The notes: a model not told the origin generated them from the sequence alone. Counted from the stretch's first letter, positions 23,560-33,898 are shown. The stretch is 55,867 nucleotides of DNA from Opitutales bacterium (GCA_030729385.1 JANQXM010000062.1:1-55867), one strand, 5' to 3'. Translations and numbers: made by a program.

Positions 23560-25432
23560 GCCGAGACAGTCGATTCGCCGGATGTTGAATTTACACGCCG
23601 GATTACCTGTTGCGCTGGTGATGTTGCTGGTCGTTGGTTGGTTGACCACGTCTAAGGTGAATGATTATGTTGAAGCTCGGGACCAAGTTCAGCGTCAGAT
23701 GGACAGCTTGATGGCTAGCGGGGATTATTCGTACATGGCAGAGATTGACCTGATCCGGTCGGAGCGTGTGCAGGGCATCAATCGTCAACTTGTTCAAGAT
23801 CTTACGCTGGCTTTCGTTATCTGTGTGATCGGCATTTCAGTGCCGATTCTGGTCTCAAGGCACGTTTCTGCGATTGTTCAGAAGAATTTGGATTTATTGG
23901 ATGAGCGTTTGGCAAGTAGCGGCCGTGAAGGTTCGGCGCTGATGCCTCAAACGTTCGACTTGATCGAGTTTGACGATATCGTGGAGACGATGCGGCATAC
24001 TGTGCGTATTCGTAATGAAACGGAACAACGCTGGCGGCGTGCAGAAGTCGAACTGGTCAGTGCCAATGAGCATTTGATGCGTCGTGCGAATGAGCTGAAA
24101 CAGGGTCGTAAATTAGCCTTGAGTATGATGGAGGACGCTGAGATCGCGCGAAACCAACTGGAGTTAGTGAATACTCGGTTGAACGAAGTCATTCAGCAGG
24201 CTGAACAGTCTGCTCGATCAGCGGACTTTGCGAATAAAGCGAAAAGTGATTTCCTCGCCACAATGAGTCATGAAATTCGTACCCCATTGAACGGGGTTAT
24301 TGGATTCATGGAAATGCTCTTGGGCACAGAGCTAAACGAGGAGCAACGAGAGTATGCGGAAACTGTGCGCAGCAGTGGCGAGGCGTTAATGGCTTTGATC
24401 AACGATGTGCTCGACTTCTCGAAGATTGAATCTGGGCATTTGAACCTGGAGGTCCGTGACTTTCATTTGACACGTATGTTACGCGATACGACGTCTGTAT
24501 TCTTTAGCGATGCCGCAAAGAAGGGTATTAACCTACAGGTAGACATCGATGAACGTATTCCACGGCAAGTGCTTGGTGATGAAAACCGGATGAGACAGAT
24601 CATCACTAATCTATTAGCCAATGCGGTGAAGTTTACCCAGGAAGGCACTGTATTATTGAATGTGGATTGCTATTCAATATCCGAAGAAGAAGGTGTCTGC
24701 GAAATCGAGTTTGAGGTCCGTGACACGGGTATCGGTATGAATAAGCAGCAACTGCAAAGGTTGTTTCGCCCGTTTTCGCAAGGGGACACTTCGACCACCC
24801 GAAAATATGGCGGTACCGGCTTAGGGTTGGCGATTTGCAAGCGCTTGGCTGAGGCCATGGGTGGACGTATTTGGGCAACTAGTAAGGAAGGGGAGGGCGC
24901 TAGTTTCTTTACTCGTTTGCCTCTAGAAATTTCCACTCAAGTTGAACCGGAAATGTCGGCTAAGGAAGTGAAAGTAGTGAAAGTCTTGGATGCCGGGGAT
25001 TCTGATGCGAAGCCTGGCGAGCATTACCCTCTGAATATCGCTGTTGCTGAAGATAATGCCGCTAATCAGCGTGTATTAATGATTATGCTTAAACGCTTGG
25101 GATGGCAGGCTGCATTTTCAGAAAACGGGGCTCAGTTGATTGATCACCTTAAGGGCAATCCAGTTGACTTGGTCTTCATGGATTTACAGATGCCTGTTAT
25201 GGATGGTATTGAGGCGACTGCGCGGATCCGTGAAGGAGAGGCGGGCGAAGCGCTTAAAGATGTAAAGATTATCGCTTTAACTGCGAATGCCCTGCAGGGG
25301 GATGAAGAGCGATGCCTTGAAGCAGGAATGAATGCTTACATGAGTAAGCCGATCAAACTGGAGGTTCTGCGTAAGACCATATTAAGCCTTGCTGCTGAAA
25401 TGGACATTAGTCCTGCGGAAGAGTCAGTCTAA
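23552..25432 (+). CDS. Membrane-bound hybrid sensor histidine kinase
   Basis: The protein has 626 residues from TTG 23552, which is preceded at 10 bp by AAGGG; an ATG at 23582 lacks such a site. The order is a transmembrane helix (residues 16-32), a short extracytoplasmic loop of about 60 residues, a second helix (about 86-106), a long coiled coil, a HisKA domain with H240 in ATMSHEIRTPLNG, an ATPase domain (NRMRQIITNLLANAVKF, DTGIGMNK, GGTGLGLAIC) and a C-terminal receiver with D544 in LVFMDLQMPVMDG and its Lys in MSKPIK. It overlaps the interrupted PAS gene upstream, so the two probably formed one signalling system. Its stop lies inside the convergent truC gene. Confidence 0.92.
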   Translation: MSRPRQSIRRMLNLHAGLPVALVMLLVVGWLTTSKVNDYVEARDQVQRQMDSLMASGDYSYMAEIDLIRSERVQGINRQLVQDLTLAFVICVIGISVPILVSRHVSAIVQKNLDLLDERLASSGREGSALMPQTFDLIEFDDIVETMRHTVRIRNETEQRWRRAEVELVSANEHLMRRANELKQGRKLALSMMEDAEIARNQLELVNTRLNEVIQQAEQSARSADFANKAKSDFLATMSHEIRTPLNGVIGFMEMLLGTELNEEQREYAETVRSSGEALMALINDVLDFSKIESGHLNLEVRDFHLTRMLRDTTSVFFSDAAKKGINLQVDIDERIPRQVLGDENRMRQIITNLLANAVKFTQEGTVLLNVDCYSISEEEGVCEIEFEVRDTGIGMNKQQLQRLFRPFSQGDTSTTRKYGGTGLGLAICKRLAEAMGGRIWATSKEGEGASFFTRLPLEISTQVEPEMSAKEVKVVKVLDAGDSDAKPGEHYPLNIAVAEDNAANQRVLMIMLKRLGWQAAFSENGAQLIDHLKGNPVDLVFMDLQMPVMDGIEATARIREGEAGEALKDVKIIALTANALQGDEERCLEAGMNAYMSKPIKLEVLRKTILSLAAEMDISPAEESV

Positions 25433-26108
25433 GACGGCGTGAGACTGATTCAAACGAGTCATCTGCGCTGGCGACTATTTCACATAAATGATTTGAGCTA
25501 GGTAACTTGAAGCAAAGTCGAGTGGCATGTAGTAGCAGTCGGTTACAGTCAAAATGCTCTCGGATAAAGCGATTTTGAACGCCATCTCCGTGGCGAGTGT
25601 CTCCGATGATTGGGTGCCGTATGTGGGCTAGGTGTCGGCGTAGCTGATGCTTACGTCCAGTCGTAGGGATCAATTCTAGCAGGGCGTAGCGGGCAGCAGA
25701 GTAGCGCCCAATTGGAAGGTCGATTTCGCTTTTTGCTAAACAGCGAAATTCCGTCACAGCGTTTTGTATGAGTTCTCGATTTTCTTCACTTCTAAGGTCG
25801 TAGTTTATGGTGCCTGTCCCTTCTGGCCAGCCGCGCACGATAGCGTGGTATGTTTTTTCGACTCGGCGCTCTGCGAATTCCTTTTGGGCATATTTCAGTG
25901 CTTCTGGGTTGAGCGCGAAGAGGAGAATGCCGCTGGTTGGCCGATCCAGTCGATGGCATGGGTGCACATTCAGACCGATCTGGTCTCGGAGTATTTGAAG
26001 CGCAAATTCGGTGGCTTGCGTGTCTAGGCTAGTTCGATGGACGAGGAGCCCCGATGGCTTGTCGATTGCGATGAAATTCTCGTCTCTATAAATGATGCTT
26101 AGCTCCAT
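25407..26108 (-). CDS. truC: RluA-family pseudouridine synthase, TruC-like
   Basis: The protein has 233 residues. The catalytic motif HRLDRPTSGILLF has the active Asp in the form typical of TruC, which makes pseudouridine 65 in some tRNAs. The rest of the RluA core is present (EKTYHAIVRG, TGRKHQLRRHLAHI, PIIGDTRHG). There is no S4 domain, as in TruC. A start at 26171 would add 21 residues before MELSIIYRDENF; the shorter form matches the family. The last 26 bp overlap the end of the convergent hybrid kinase gene. Confidence 0.88.
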   Translation of the reverse strand: MELSIIYRDENFIAIDKPSGLLVHRTSLDTQATEFALQILRDQIGLNVHPCHRLDRPTSGILLFALNPEALKYAQKEFAERRVEKTYHAIVRGWPEGTGTINYDLRSEENRELIQNAVTEFRCLAKSEIDLPIGRYSAARYALLELIPTTGRKHQLRRHLAHIRHPIIGDTRHGDGVQNRFIREHFDCNRLLLHATRLCFKLPSSNHLCEIVASADDSFESVSRRLRLTLPQD

Positions 26109-26187
26109 AACACTACGCGATCCAAGCTTATGAAAGAACAAGGTCGATTCAATTTTACATTTATGAGTCAAGAGCCTAACTTAAGGC

Positions 26188-26601
26188 GTGAAACTTTCCC
26201 ATAAACTTGAATATGCCTGCCGTGTGCTCGCTCAATTGGCGCGGACATTCGGGCAAGAGAAAATGTCCCGCATCGATGCCTTGGCAGATGCCGAGCAGAT
26301 TCCAGCTAACTATCTAGTGCAGATTTTGAATGAGTTGCGCAATGCGGGGCTCATCGTCAGTAAGCGAGGGAAGCAAGGCGGCTATGCGCTCGCCATGCCG
26401 CCCGAGCGAATCCGACTAGATGCAATCGTGAAGGCTGTTGAAGGCGAGCTCTTGGAGGGGAATTTCCAAGATGAAGGTCATTCAGGTGGTCGCGTAGCAG
26501 AAATCTGGGATGAGATCGGCGCCGATTTTGAAAAGACAATAAAGACTTATACGCTAGATCGTTTCATCGTCGCGGATCCGGGCGAGATGTATTATATCTA
26601 G
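26188..26601 (+). CDS. Rrf2-family transcriptional regulator without cluster cysteines
   Basis: The protein has 137 residues and begins at GTG. The winged helix is clear: YACRVLAQLARTF, then IPANYLVQILNELRNAGLIVSKRG (a few residues shown) and GGYALA. The region where IscR and NsrR have three cysteines for an iron-sulfur cluster (after VEGELL) has none, so it probably does not sense through a cluster and is closer to CymR-type members. Its stop is 1 bp from the stop of the SLC13 permease gene. Targets are not visible. Confidence 0.88.
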   Translation: MKLSHKLEYACRVLAQLARTFGQEKMSRIDALADAEQIPANYLVQILNELRNAGLIVSKRGKQGGYALAMPPERIRLDAIVKAVEGELLEGNFQDEGHSGGRVAEIWDEIGADFEKTIKTYTLDRFIVADPGEMYYI

Positions 26602-26602
26602 C

Positions 26603-28420
26603 TTAGAATTCCCAGAACATGGGAACGACAAATACTGTTACGATAAAGCAGATAATATTGAGTGGCAGTCCGACTTTGGTGAAGTCGGCGAATTTATAAC
26701 CACCGACACCATACACGTAGGTATTGGTTTGGTATCCGATCGGAGTTGCAAAGCTTGCTGATGCAGCAATACAGCTACCGACGACAAAAGGGCGAGGATC
26801 AACGCCGAGTGTTGCCGCGATCCCTAGCGCGATCGGCACCATTAGGGCCACGGCAGCATTATTCGAGAGGAACTCCGTGAACGTGGATGTGATAATGTAT
26901 ATGAATGCGAGCATCATCACGTTTTGTAAATGCTCCGGGGCAATGCTTTTGACTAGATCAGTCATGTTGCCGGCAATCAATAGGCTCGCTCCGGTTGAGT
27001 CCATTGCTTGGCCAAGTGCCAGCATGCCGAAAATGATAATTAGAATGCTCCATTCCACCGAGGCATAAGCATCCTTCGGCTTCATACAGCCAGTGAGTAG
27101 AAGTAATGCGACGCCAAGTGCGACTGCAGATACAATAGGAACCACATTTAAGGTCGCCAACGTGACGATGCCGATGGTGGTGCCGATCGCGATGGGCATT
27201 TTTACTCGCAGACTGCGTGCAGGAACCCGCGGGCGGTCCAAGATGATAATCTCCTCACTGTTCGCGAGGGAATTGATGGCATCGGTCGACCCCATCATGA
27301 GTAGTGTGTCACCTTCCACTAGACGCAGGCTGCCTAGGCGCTCCCGCTGATTGGTTCCCTTGCGGTGGACGGCGACCACGACCATACGGAAACGTTGGCG
27401 GAAATTTATTTCCTGGAGAGTTCTCCCTGCAATGGATGCATGAGGCGCAACGATACCCTCGACGATGGCACCTTCGTCGGTGGCGATCGTTTCGAGCCCT
27501 TCAGTGAGCTCGGCTTGTATAGTGATACCTTTCATCGAATGCGCTTCGGCGACACCGGACGGGCGACAGGCGAGGACCAAGCGGTCGCCATATTGCAACT
27601 TTATGTCCTTCGGGTTTCCTTGCGCAGCCACACCATGGCGAACGATTTCGAGGAGGCGAATGCCGCGACCTTTAAGCATCCCACTCTCTTTCGCGGTTTG
27701 ACCGTGCAAGTCTGATCCAGCACGAACGAAGGCTTCCGTGATAAATTCTTTGCGTTCTTCGGCGCTCAGTATCGAAGTGAGTGTTTCGCGATGCGGTAGT
27801 AGTTTATTGCCGAAAAGAACGAGATAGATAGTGCCGAATGCTAAAATAGGTAAGCCGACAGCAGCCAGTTCGAACATGCCGATCGGTGCATGCCCTGCAT
27901 CTCTGAGGATGCCGCTGGCTAAGAGATTTGTGCTGGTGCCGAGTAGTGTGCACGTGCCACCAAAAATAGAGGCGTATGATAGCGGAATGAGGAGTTTCGA
28001 CGAGGCGACGCCCATTTCACGCGACAGCGATAAGATGACTGGCATCAATGCAATGACGACGGGCGTGTTGTTGACGAAAGCTGAAACCGCCGCGACGCCG
28101 ATTACCATGACAAAGATGAACCCTTTGTATGGGAGTTTAACCAGTTTGCGTAAATACGAAGTGATTAGATCGATGGCGCCAGTGCGTTCGAGTGCCCCGC
28201 TGACAATAAACATCGCGGCAATCGTGATGGCTGCGGAATTACTAAAGACACTTAAGGTGGCCTCAAGTGTGGGTAGGTGCTCGCTCTGAGTGGCCATACT
28301 CACAAATAAGAGTATGCCAAAGACCGTCAGTGAGGTCAGATCCGCAGGTATGCGCTCCCATACGAAACTGACAATAGCCAGAATCAGCAGCGTAAACACA
28401 AAGATAATTTCCCAGGTCAT
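26603..28420 (-). CDS. SLC13/DASS-family anion permease with two TrkA-C domains
   Basis: This is an inner-membrane carrier of 605 residues. Transmembrane helices occupy residues 1-200 and 400-605. Between them lie two TrkA-C (RCK-C) domains ([13 protein letters not shown] and [15 protein letters not shown]), as in putative sulfate, thiosulfate or dicarboxylate permeases of this branch. The paired motifs [12 protein letters not shown] and [13 protein letters not shown] match the sodium and substrate hairpins of the family. The substrate cannot be decided. It lies 22 bp after ctaG on the same strand, but this may not reflect a shared function. Confidence 0.88.
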   Translation of the reverse strand: MTWEIIFVFTLLILAIVSFVWERIPADLTSLTVFGILLFVSMATQSEHLPTLEATLSVFSNSAAITIAAMFIVSGALERTGAIDLITSYLRKLVKLPYKGFIFVMVIGVAAVSAFVNNTPVVIALMPVILSLSREMGVASSKLLIPLSYASIFGGTCTLLGTSTNLLASGILRDAGHAPIGMFELAAVGLPILAFGTIYLVLFGNKLLPHRETLTSILSAEERKEFITEAFVRAGSDLHGQTAKESGMLKGRGIRLLEIVRHGVAAQGNPKDIKLQYGDRLVLACRPSGVAEAHSMKGITIQAELTEGLETIATDEGAIVEGIVAPHASIAGRTLQEINFRQRFRMVVVAVHRKGTNQRERLGSLRLVEGDTLLMMGSTDAINSLANSEEIIILDRPRVPARSLRVKMPIAIGTTIGIVTLATLNVVPIVSAVALGVALLLLTGCMKPKDAYASVEWSILIIIFGMLALGQAMDSTGASLLIAGNMTDLVKSIAPEHLQNVMMLAFIYIITSTFTEFLSNNAAVALMVPIALGIAATLGVDPRPFVVGSCIAASASFATPIGYQTNTYVYGVGGYKFADFTKVGLPLNIICFIVTVFVVPMFWEF

Positions 28421-28442
28421 TTAATTTGGTTCGTTAATAAAA

Positions 28443-29249
28443 TTAGTGAGCAGGTGCTTCTTCGGTGACTTGTGCGGGGGGAGCTTCTTCACTCTTTGCC
28501 CAAGCATAAAAGGCTGTGCCCAAAATTGTAAGCGAAAATCCCATATTAACGACTTTCATGATGATGCCACCCAGTATTTGGTCGTTGAGTGGATTTAGGT
28601 CAATAATACGGGGCGCCCAGAGGTAGGTTGGGTAAATCGCTTCACCGGCAAAAGTTAAAAAGGCGAAGACCGGTAATTGACCGACCATGAGCAGGAATAT
28701 CGCCACCATACGCAGTCCAAAGGCGCGACGCGGCACTCGCTTGGAGAGGGTGAGGTAGGGCCATAGCATGAGAATACCGAGGCCAAACATCGTCCAGTGC
28801 TCTAGTATATGGATTCGTTTATCGTGCAGAGCCAATTCATAGAGCACAGGCACGTGCCAAGCAGTATAGACAAATGTGAAGACAAAGCCGCCGAAAAGAG
28901 GATGCGTGAGCACCGACATGACTTTGCGGATGGCTTCTGGCTTGAGCAGCCAATCAATTAGCCAAGCAGGTGTGCCGAAGATGAACAGTGTCGGGGCTAG
29001 GTATATCAACAGCATGTGCTGGGTCATGTGCGCACAGAATAGAAATTGCTCCCCAATTTGATCGAGTGGAGAGCCGACTGCCAGATAAGTGATGATGAGA
29101 CCGCAGTAAAAGAGCACAGCCTTGCCAGTGGGGAAGGCTTCACCCAACGCGATACGACTGCGTAATGGCCCTGTGCCCAACGCGTAGAGCCACCCGACCA
29201 GCAAAAGCGAAATCAGTAGTAGCGGCTCGGTATGCCAGTGTAATTGCAT
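28443..29249 (-). CDS. ctaG: Cytochrome c oxidase assembly factor CtaG (caa3 type)
   Basis: The 268-residue protein is a polytopic membrane protein with about seven helices. It matches the caa3_CtaG family: [20 protein letters not shown] at the N-terminus, then [17 protein letters not shown] with paired His residues, and [13 protein letters not shown] and [10 protein letters not shown] with further His. The family assists assembly of the copper centre of caa3 oxidases. It is last in the ctaCDEFG order, and a terminator-like hairpin separates it from ctaF. Confidence 0.9.
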   Translation of the reverse strand: MQLHWHTEPLLLISLLLVGWLYALGTGPLRSRIALGEAFPTGKAVLFYCGLIITYLAVGSPLDQIGEQFLFCAHMTQHMLLIYLAPTLFIFGTPAWLIDWLLKPEAIRKVMSVLTHPLFGGFVFTFVYTAWHVPVLYELALHDKRIHILEHWTMFGLGILMLWPYLTLSKRVPRRAFGLRMVAIFLLMVGQLPVFAFLTFAGEAIYPTYLWAPRIIDLNPLNDQILGGIIMKVVNMGFSLTILGTAFYAWAKSEEAPPAQVTEEAPAH

Positions 29250-29250
29250 G

Positions 29251-29292
29251 ATAGAAAAAAGAAAGGACGACGAATTTACTCCGTCGTCCTTT
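29251..29292 (-). terminator. Terminator-like hairpin between ctaF and ctaG
   Basis: On the minus strand AAAGGACGACG pairs perfectly with CGTCGTCCTTT (29262-29292) around a 9-nt loop, followed by CTTTTTTC. It lies 20 bp after the ctaF stop and just before the ctaG start, so it should reduce ctaG expression relative to the oxidase subunits. Confidence 0.8.
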
Positions 29293-29312
29293 AAAAGCTA
29301 GAATTTTATGCC

Positions 29313-29684
29313 TTACATGCCCGGCGGTATTATGCCCGGTATTTCATGTGGTGCGACGTAATCCGTAGAAAACAAGAACAGGAGTGCAGTGTAGGTGCCT
29401 GCAGCAATCACCAATCCTGTCCCGAATGCAAGCGTGAGCATCAATTTGTCGTAGATCAGGTGCATGAACCATGCGATAACGGCCACGAACTTAAACATTG
29501 AGAGCGAAACCAGTACGGTAAAGATGAAGGCTTTGTTAAAAGGTAGGTATACCAGCACCAACTCAACACCGGTGATCGCGGCCAGCACGAGTGCGAGGTT
29601 AACGAAAACGTGATATTTCTCGTTTTCACCGCTGTGGTCGACTGCGGGGGAAACTGGTAGAGGATTATAATCAGCTTGTGACAT
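29313..29684 (-). CDS. ctaF: Cytochrome c oxidase subunit IV family protein
   Basis: The 123-residue protein has three transmembrane helices (about residues 27-48, 53-75, 80-110) and matches prokaryotic COX4-type small subunits. It is encoded right after subunit III, the usual place. It has no cofactor of its own and helps assembly or stability of the oxidase. Confidence 0.88.
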   Translation of the reverse strand: MSQADYNPLPVSPAVDHSGENEKYHVFVNLALVLAAITGVELVLVYLPFNKAFIFTVLVSLSMFKFVAVIAWFMHLIYDKLMLTLAFGTGLVIAAGTYTALLFLFSTDYVAPHEIPGIIPPGM

Positions 29685-29714
29685 AGTGATATGGCTAATG
29701 ATTAATAAGGTGGG

Positions 29715-30329
29715 TTACTTGCCGATAAATTCGATTAGATAAACGACGGTGAAAATGATAATCCAGACGATGTCGACAAAGTGCCAATACAAGCCGGCGA
29801 CTTCCACATCCACTGCGCTTTCATGTGCATCCATTTTACCTGTGTAGGAGTAAAAATACATGCAGATCAGCCAGAATATACCGATGGCAACGTGCACACC
29901 GTGTGTGCCGGTCATTAAGTAGAAGGTCGACCCAAAGGTGCCGGTGTCTAGCTTGAGGCCAAGGTGCACGAACTCGGTGAACTCATAAACTTGGCAGCCG
30001 AGGAAAATCAAACCGAAGAAGATCACGCCGATTACATTTCGACGGAAACTCTTGATTTGCCCCTTGTGCATCGCGGATACCGCTAGCGCCATTAGGAACG
30101 AACTCATCAACAGGATGAAGGTCGAAAACGAAGTGAGCTCTAGGCTGAACAAGTTGACCGTTGGGTCGATTTCTGTCGGGTTGATCTTCCGATAGATCAA
30201 GTGGGTCGAAATCAATGTTCCGAAGAACATACAGTCGGAGCCGAGGAAAAGCCACATGAGTAGCTTCTTGTTGTCGATGATCAGACTTTTATGTCCGTCT
30301 TCGTGGTGTGCTGTGGCAGTGTCGCTCAT
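29715..30329 (-). CDS. ctaE: Cytochrome c oxidase subunit III
   Basis: The 204-residue membrane protein has five helices, the short form found with caa3 oxidases. Family segments include LWLFLGSDCMFFGTLISTHL near the start (modified here as MWLFLGSDCMFFG), TGTHGVHVAIGIFWL, and YWHFVDIVWIIIF at the end. It is encoded 32 bp after subunit I and binds subunit I in the membrane. Confidence 0.93.
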   Translation of the reverse strand: MSDTATAHHEDGHKSLIIDNKKLLMWLFLGSDCMFFGTLISTHLIYRKINPTEIDPTVNLFSLELTSFSTFILLMSSFLMALAVSAMHKGQIKSFRRNVIGVIFFGLIFLGCQVYEFTEFVHLGLKLDTGTFGSTFYLMTGTHGVHVAIGIFWLICMYFYSYTGKMDAHESAVDVEVAGLYWHFVDIVWIIIFTVVYLIEFIGK

Positions 30330-30361
30330 TGCAAAAATAACTTAATAATGATGGAAAAGGT

Positions 30362-32344
30362 TTAGTTCTCTTCTTCTGGGTGTAGGTGGTAGCCGCCCGG
30401 ACCTTCGAGTGCCCAGAGGGCTACACCCAATGAGATCATAAGAAGACCAAAGATAGCGACATAGCCCATGTAAGCGACTCCGGCTTGCATCATTGAAAGC
30501 CCAAGTCCGAGTGGCACGAAACCGAGTGAAGCGATCATTGGCATCCATGACTGACTTGGCATATGGATGCCATGGCCATCATCTGGCTCGTAAGTGATCT
30601 TACGATTCTCGGGACCATGTTTATGCTCCCAGAGCGCATCACGCGCAGGGATGATGGGATTGCGTGCAAAGTTGTAAACTTGTGGAGGGGAGGTCGTGGT
30701 CCACTCCAGTGTTCGCGCATCCCATGGGTCATCGCCGGCAGGCTCTCCACTTCTGAGGCAGCGGATGATGTCGACGACAAGAAGGAAGATACCGAAAGCT
30801 AGGATGTAGGCACCGATGGTGCAGACGAGATTGTAAGTTTCCCAGCCAAAGCCTTCAAGGTAGGTATGTGTGCGGCGAGGCATGCCCAGTAAGCCGAGGA
30901 AGTGCATGGGGAAGAAAGTAACATTTAGTCCAACGGTGGAGAAAATTGCGACCCATAGGCTGAGATTTCCTTTCCACATTTTTCCGCAAATCTTAGGCAA
31001 CCAGAAGTAAATGCCGGAAACCACCGCCAGAAAGATGCCGCCGATCGCGACATAGTGGAAGTGGGCGATCACGAAATAACTATCTTGTTGCTGCGCATCT
31101 GCTGGTGCAGAGGAGTGCATAATTCCGGAGAATCCGCCCATCATAAACATCCAGACGAAACCGAGTGCAAAAATCATCGGTGCGGAGAAACGCACACGAC
31201 CGCCCCAAAGCGTGCCGACCCAGTTGAAAATCTTTACCCCCGTTGGCACCGCAATTGCCATAGTTAAGAGTGAGAACGCAGCTGTGGCTACTTTACCGAG
31301 ACCTGTTGTAAACATGTGGTGCGACCAAACCGCAAACCCGAGGAAGCCGATCACCGCACCGGAAAAGACAACGATCGCATAACCGAACAGTGGCTTCTTG
31401 GAGAAGGCTGGTAGCACTTCAGAGACAATACCCATCGCTGGCAGCACAAGGATGTAAACTTCTGGGTGACCAAAGATCCAGAAAAGGTGTTGCCAGAGGA
31501 TCGGCTGACCGCCACCCGCGGTTACGAAGAAATTGGTGCCAAACACACGGTCAAACATGAGCTCTGCGAGCGCGATGGTGATCGCAGGGAAAGCGAAGAC
31601 GATCAACAGCGAAACAATCAGCGTCATCCATGTGAAGACAGGCAGACGCATCATCTTCATGCCAACGGCACGCATGTTGATAATCGTGACCACGAAGTTC
31701 ATCGCGGCGGAAAGTGAAGCGATACCGAGTATCTGCAGGCCCATAATCCAGAAGTCTGTGCCTGCGCCGGTGAATTCTATGCCGGTAATCGGCGCATAGC
31801 CGAACCAACCCATTGATGGCACTAAATCGTTCATTCCGGCAGTTGGACCGGAAGCGGTGAAAAGGCCCATCACTTCAAGCAACTGGAGGAACCAACCGAA
31901 GTTAATGACGAGTGCACCGGCGACAAATGCCCAAAGGCTGAAGCTATTGATTCGAGGGAAGGCCACGTCGCGCGCACCGATTTGCAGGGGCACGAGGAAA
32001 TTGAAAAAGGCAGCATTGAGCGGCATGATGGCGAGGAAGATCATCGTCGTGCCATGCATTGTGAAGAGCTGGTTGTAGCGCTGCGCCGAAATCAAATCGT
32101 TTTCGGGGAAGGCTAGCTGTGTGCGAATAACCAAGGCCTCAACACCACCGACAAGGAGGAAGAAGAGGGCAATTACGCCATACATGATGCCGATTTTCTT
32201 GTGGTCGACCGTAGTCAACCAGTCGATTAACACGCTTTTGCCGTGGTCGGGTCGCATCAATCCAAGATTGCTGCGCTCGGGTTTGAGGACATGCGACCCA
32301 TAATGGGTCGAAGTTTCGTGTGTTTCTGTAACCGTTGTGCTCAT
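30362..32344 (-). CDS. ctaD: Cytochrome c oxidase subunit I (heme-copper oxidase, A1 type)
   Basis: This is the catalytic subunit of 660 residues, with 12 or more helices. The low-spin heme His is in FTMHGTTMIF, the CuB ligand and cross-linked Tyr in WIFGHPEVYILVLP, further CuB His pair in WSHHMFTTG, and the heme a3 and a ligand pair in AHFHYVAIGG. The GHPEV form with Glu places it in the A1 group, with the D proton channel. It oxidises cytochrome c and reduces oxygen while pumping protons. It follows ctaC by 9 bp and precedes ctaE. Confidence 0.97.
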   Translation of the reverse strand: MSTTVTETHETSTHYGSHVLKPERSNLGLMRPDHGKSVLIDWLTTVDHKKIGIMYGVIALFFLLVGGVEALVIRTQLAFPENDLISAQRYNQLFTMHGTTMIFLAIMPLNAAFFNFLVPLQIGARDVAFPRINSFSLWAFVAGALVINFGWFLQLLEVMGLFTASGPTAGMNDLVPSMGWFGYAPITGIEFTGAGTDFWIMGLQILGIASLSAAMNFVVTIINMRAVGMKMMRLPVFTWMTLIVSLLIVFAFPAITIALAELMFDRVFGTNFFVTAGGGQPILWQHLFWIFGHPEVYILVLPAMGIVSEVLPAFSKKPLFGYAIVVFSGAVIGFLGFAVWSHHMFTTGLGKVATAAFSLLTMAIAVPTGVKIFNWVGTLWGGRVRFSAPMIFALGFVWMFMMGGFSGIMHSSAPADAQQQDSYFVIAHFHYVAIGGIFLAVVSGIYFWLPKICGKMWKGNLSLWVAIFSTVGLNVTFFPMHFLGLLGMPRRTHTYLEGFGWETYNLVCTIGAYILAFGIFLLVVDIIRCLRSGEPAGDDPWDARTLEWTTTSPPQVYNFARNPIIPARDALWEHKHGPENRKITYEPDDGHGIHMPSQSWMPMIASLGFVPLGLGLSMMQAGVAYMGYVAIFGLLMISLGVALWALEGPGGYHLHPEEEN

Positions 32345-32353
32345 GTTGAAAGC

Positions 32354-33676
32354 TTACTTAAGAGTTTGCAGGTAAAGGGAGATCTTGCGGACTTCGTCGT
32401 CGGTCAAGAGTTTGATTTTATCAGGATCCTCAGGGTCGGTTAATTCACCGATACCATTGCCGTTCGATTTCCACATCAAGTTGCCAGGCTTTACGACATC
32501 GGGCTCTTTGATCCATTTGAAGAAATTCTCATATTGTTTCTCAGTATCGATGGAGCCGTCTTCTGCGCGGTGATTCAACCAACCAGCTGCGAGTGATTGG
32601 CGTGAGGCGACCATTGTCAAATCAGGGCCTGCGACACCGAGTGCGCGTGGGTTGCCTTGAACTGAGTGGCAGGCGATGCATTTGCCGCGACCAACAAATA
32701 ATTTGAGGCCTTCGTTGACATCGCCGGAGAGCGATTCGGGGTGACTGTCGTAGGTTTTATACCATTCATCCCAACTTTTATCTTCCGGTGCGGTATGACC
32801 TGTCTTTTGGCTGGCTACCCAATCAGCAAATTCGTCATCACCCACGACTGTGGTGCGGAAAAGCATGCGAGCGTGCGAGTCCCCACAATACTCAGCGCAT
32901 TGTCCATAGTAGTAGTTGTGGATCTCTGTCTTTAAATAATTGGCGTAGGCTGTTTGCAGTTCGACTTCGCCGCCTTCGATGCCGTTTTTTTCGACCCATG
33001 TATCAAAGTCATCGCCGGCTTGTATCCACATGCTGTTGGCGCGACCAGGGATCAAATCGACCTTACCTGCGATACGTGGCAGCCAGAATGAGTGAATCAC
33101 GTCGACGGAGCGTAGTTCCAAGTGAACTGCTTTACCCGCGGGAATGATCATCTCATTACCTGTGTTGATACCAAATTGTGGGTATTCAAATTCCCACCAC
33201 CACTGGTAGCCGATCACGCGGATCACGAGGATTTCCTCTTCGGCTTCGGCTGCTAAGTCATCGCCTTCATACCAGGTGCCGAGTTGGCTATAAGTATTGT
33301 TGGGTGTCGTATGTGTATACCAGATCCCCTTGAGTGTGGGGACTGCAATGATCACCAGTAGCAATACCGACGCACCGATCAAGCCGATCTCGACTAGAGG
33401 GTTGCCGTGTCCCTGAGAGGGCAATGGGCGATCGTCATTGGGCCTTTCGCGGAATTTGATAACGGCGAACACATAGACGCCGCCGACCACGAGAAAAATG
33501 AATCCTGTGACCCAGACAGTTAACATGAAGAGGTCCAACTGCGCTTCGGCGATGGGGCCTTTCGTGTCGAATGTCGACATCCGGGTGTTCAAATCACAAC
33601 CGCTCAAAAAAGTGAGAGCGAGGAGCGCAGTAGCGAAAGAAATAAAACGGCTGTATCCGTTGGAAAGCTTCTTCAC
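32354..33676 (-). CDS. ctaC: Cytochrome c oxidase subunit II fused to cytochrome c (caa3 type)
   Basis: The protein has 440 residues. A lipoprotein signal ends at LTFLSGCD (Cys 27). Two transmembrane helices follow, then the CuA domain: an upstream His in DVIHSFWLPR and the ligand cluster QCAEYCGDSHARM (Cys, Glu, Cys, His, Met). A cytochrome c domain is fused at the C-terminus, with CIACHSVQ near residue 331 and a distal Met probably in NLMWKSN. The fusion identifies a caa3-type oxidase that carries its own electron entry heme. It is the first gene of the oxidase operon. Confidence 0.97.
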   Translation of the reverse strand: MKKLSNGYSRFISFATALLALTFLSGCDLNTRMSTFDTKGPIAEAQLDLFMLTVWVTGFIFLVVGGVYVFAVIKFRERPNDDRPLPSQGHGNPLVEIGLIGASVLLLVIIAVPTLKGIWYTHTTPNNTYSQLGTWYEGDDLAAEAEEEILVIRVIGYQWWWEFEYPQFGINTGNEMIIPAGKAVHLELRSVDVIHSFWLPRIAGKVDLIPGRANSMWIQAGDDFDTWVEKNGIEGGEVELQTAYANYLKTEIHNYYYGQCAEYCGDSHARMLFRTTVVGDDEFADWVASQKTGHTAPEDKSWDEWYKTYDSHPESLSGDVNEGLKLFVGRGKCIACHSVQGNPRALGVAGPDLTMVASRQSLAAGWLNHRAEDGSIDTEKQYENFFKWIKEPDVVKPGNLMWKSNGNGIGELTDPEDPDKIKLLTDDEVRKISLYLQTLK

Positions 33677-33713
33677 GGGTGTTGTTAGTTCGGTGAGTAG
33701 TAGTAGAGAGTAG

Positions 33714-33740
33714 ATACCTATAAGGTATCCAAAAGGTATG
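33714..33740. promoter_or_regulatory. Candidate operator upstream of ctaC: GATACC-TATAA-GGTATC plus a third half-site
   Basis: GATACC (33714-33719) and GGTATC (33725-33730) are a perfect inverted repeat, and another GGTAT lies 11 bp further at 33736-33740. The site starts 38 bp before the ctaC start codon in the 222-bp region between ctaC and the divergent azurin-like gene, a good position to control the oxidase operon or both genes. No regulator can be named. Confidence 0.4.
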
Positions 33741-33898
33741 GATTAAGGGGGGTAATGATGACTGACAAGAATATCTTCAAAATATGACGTCAATCAGTAG
33801 TTCTTAAGCCCCTTATTAGAAACGTTAATTACAGCTTTTTCGTGGTGTGTTTCATATCGAAATTGCAAAGTTCGCCATTTGAACAACTGTTTGTGGGT

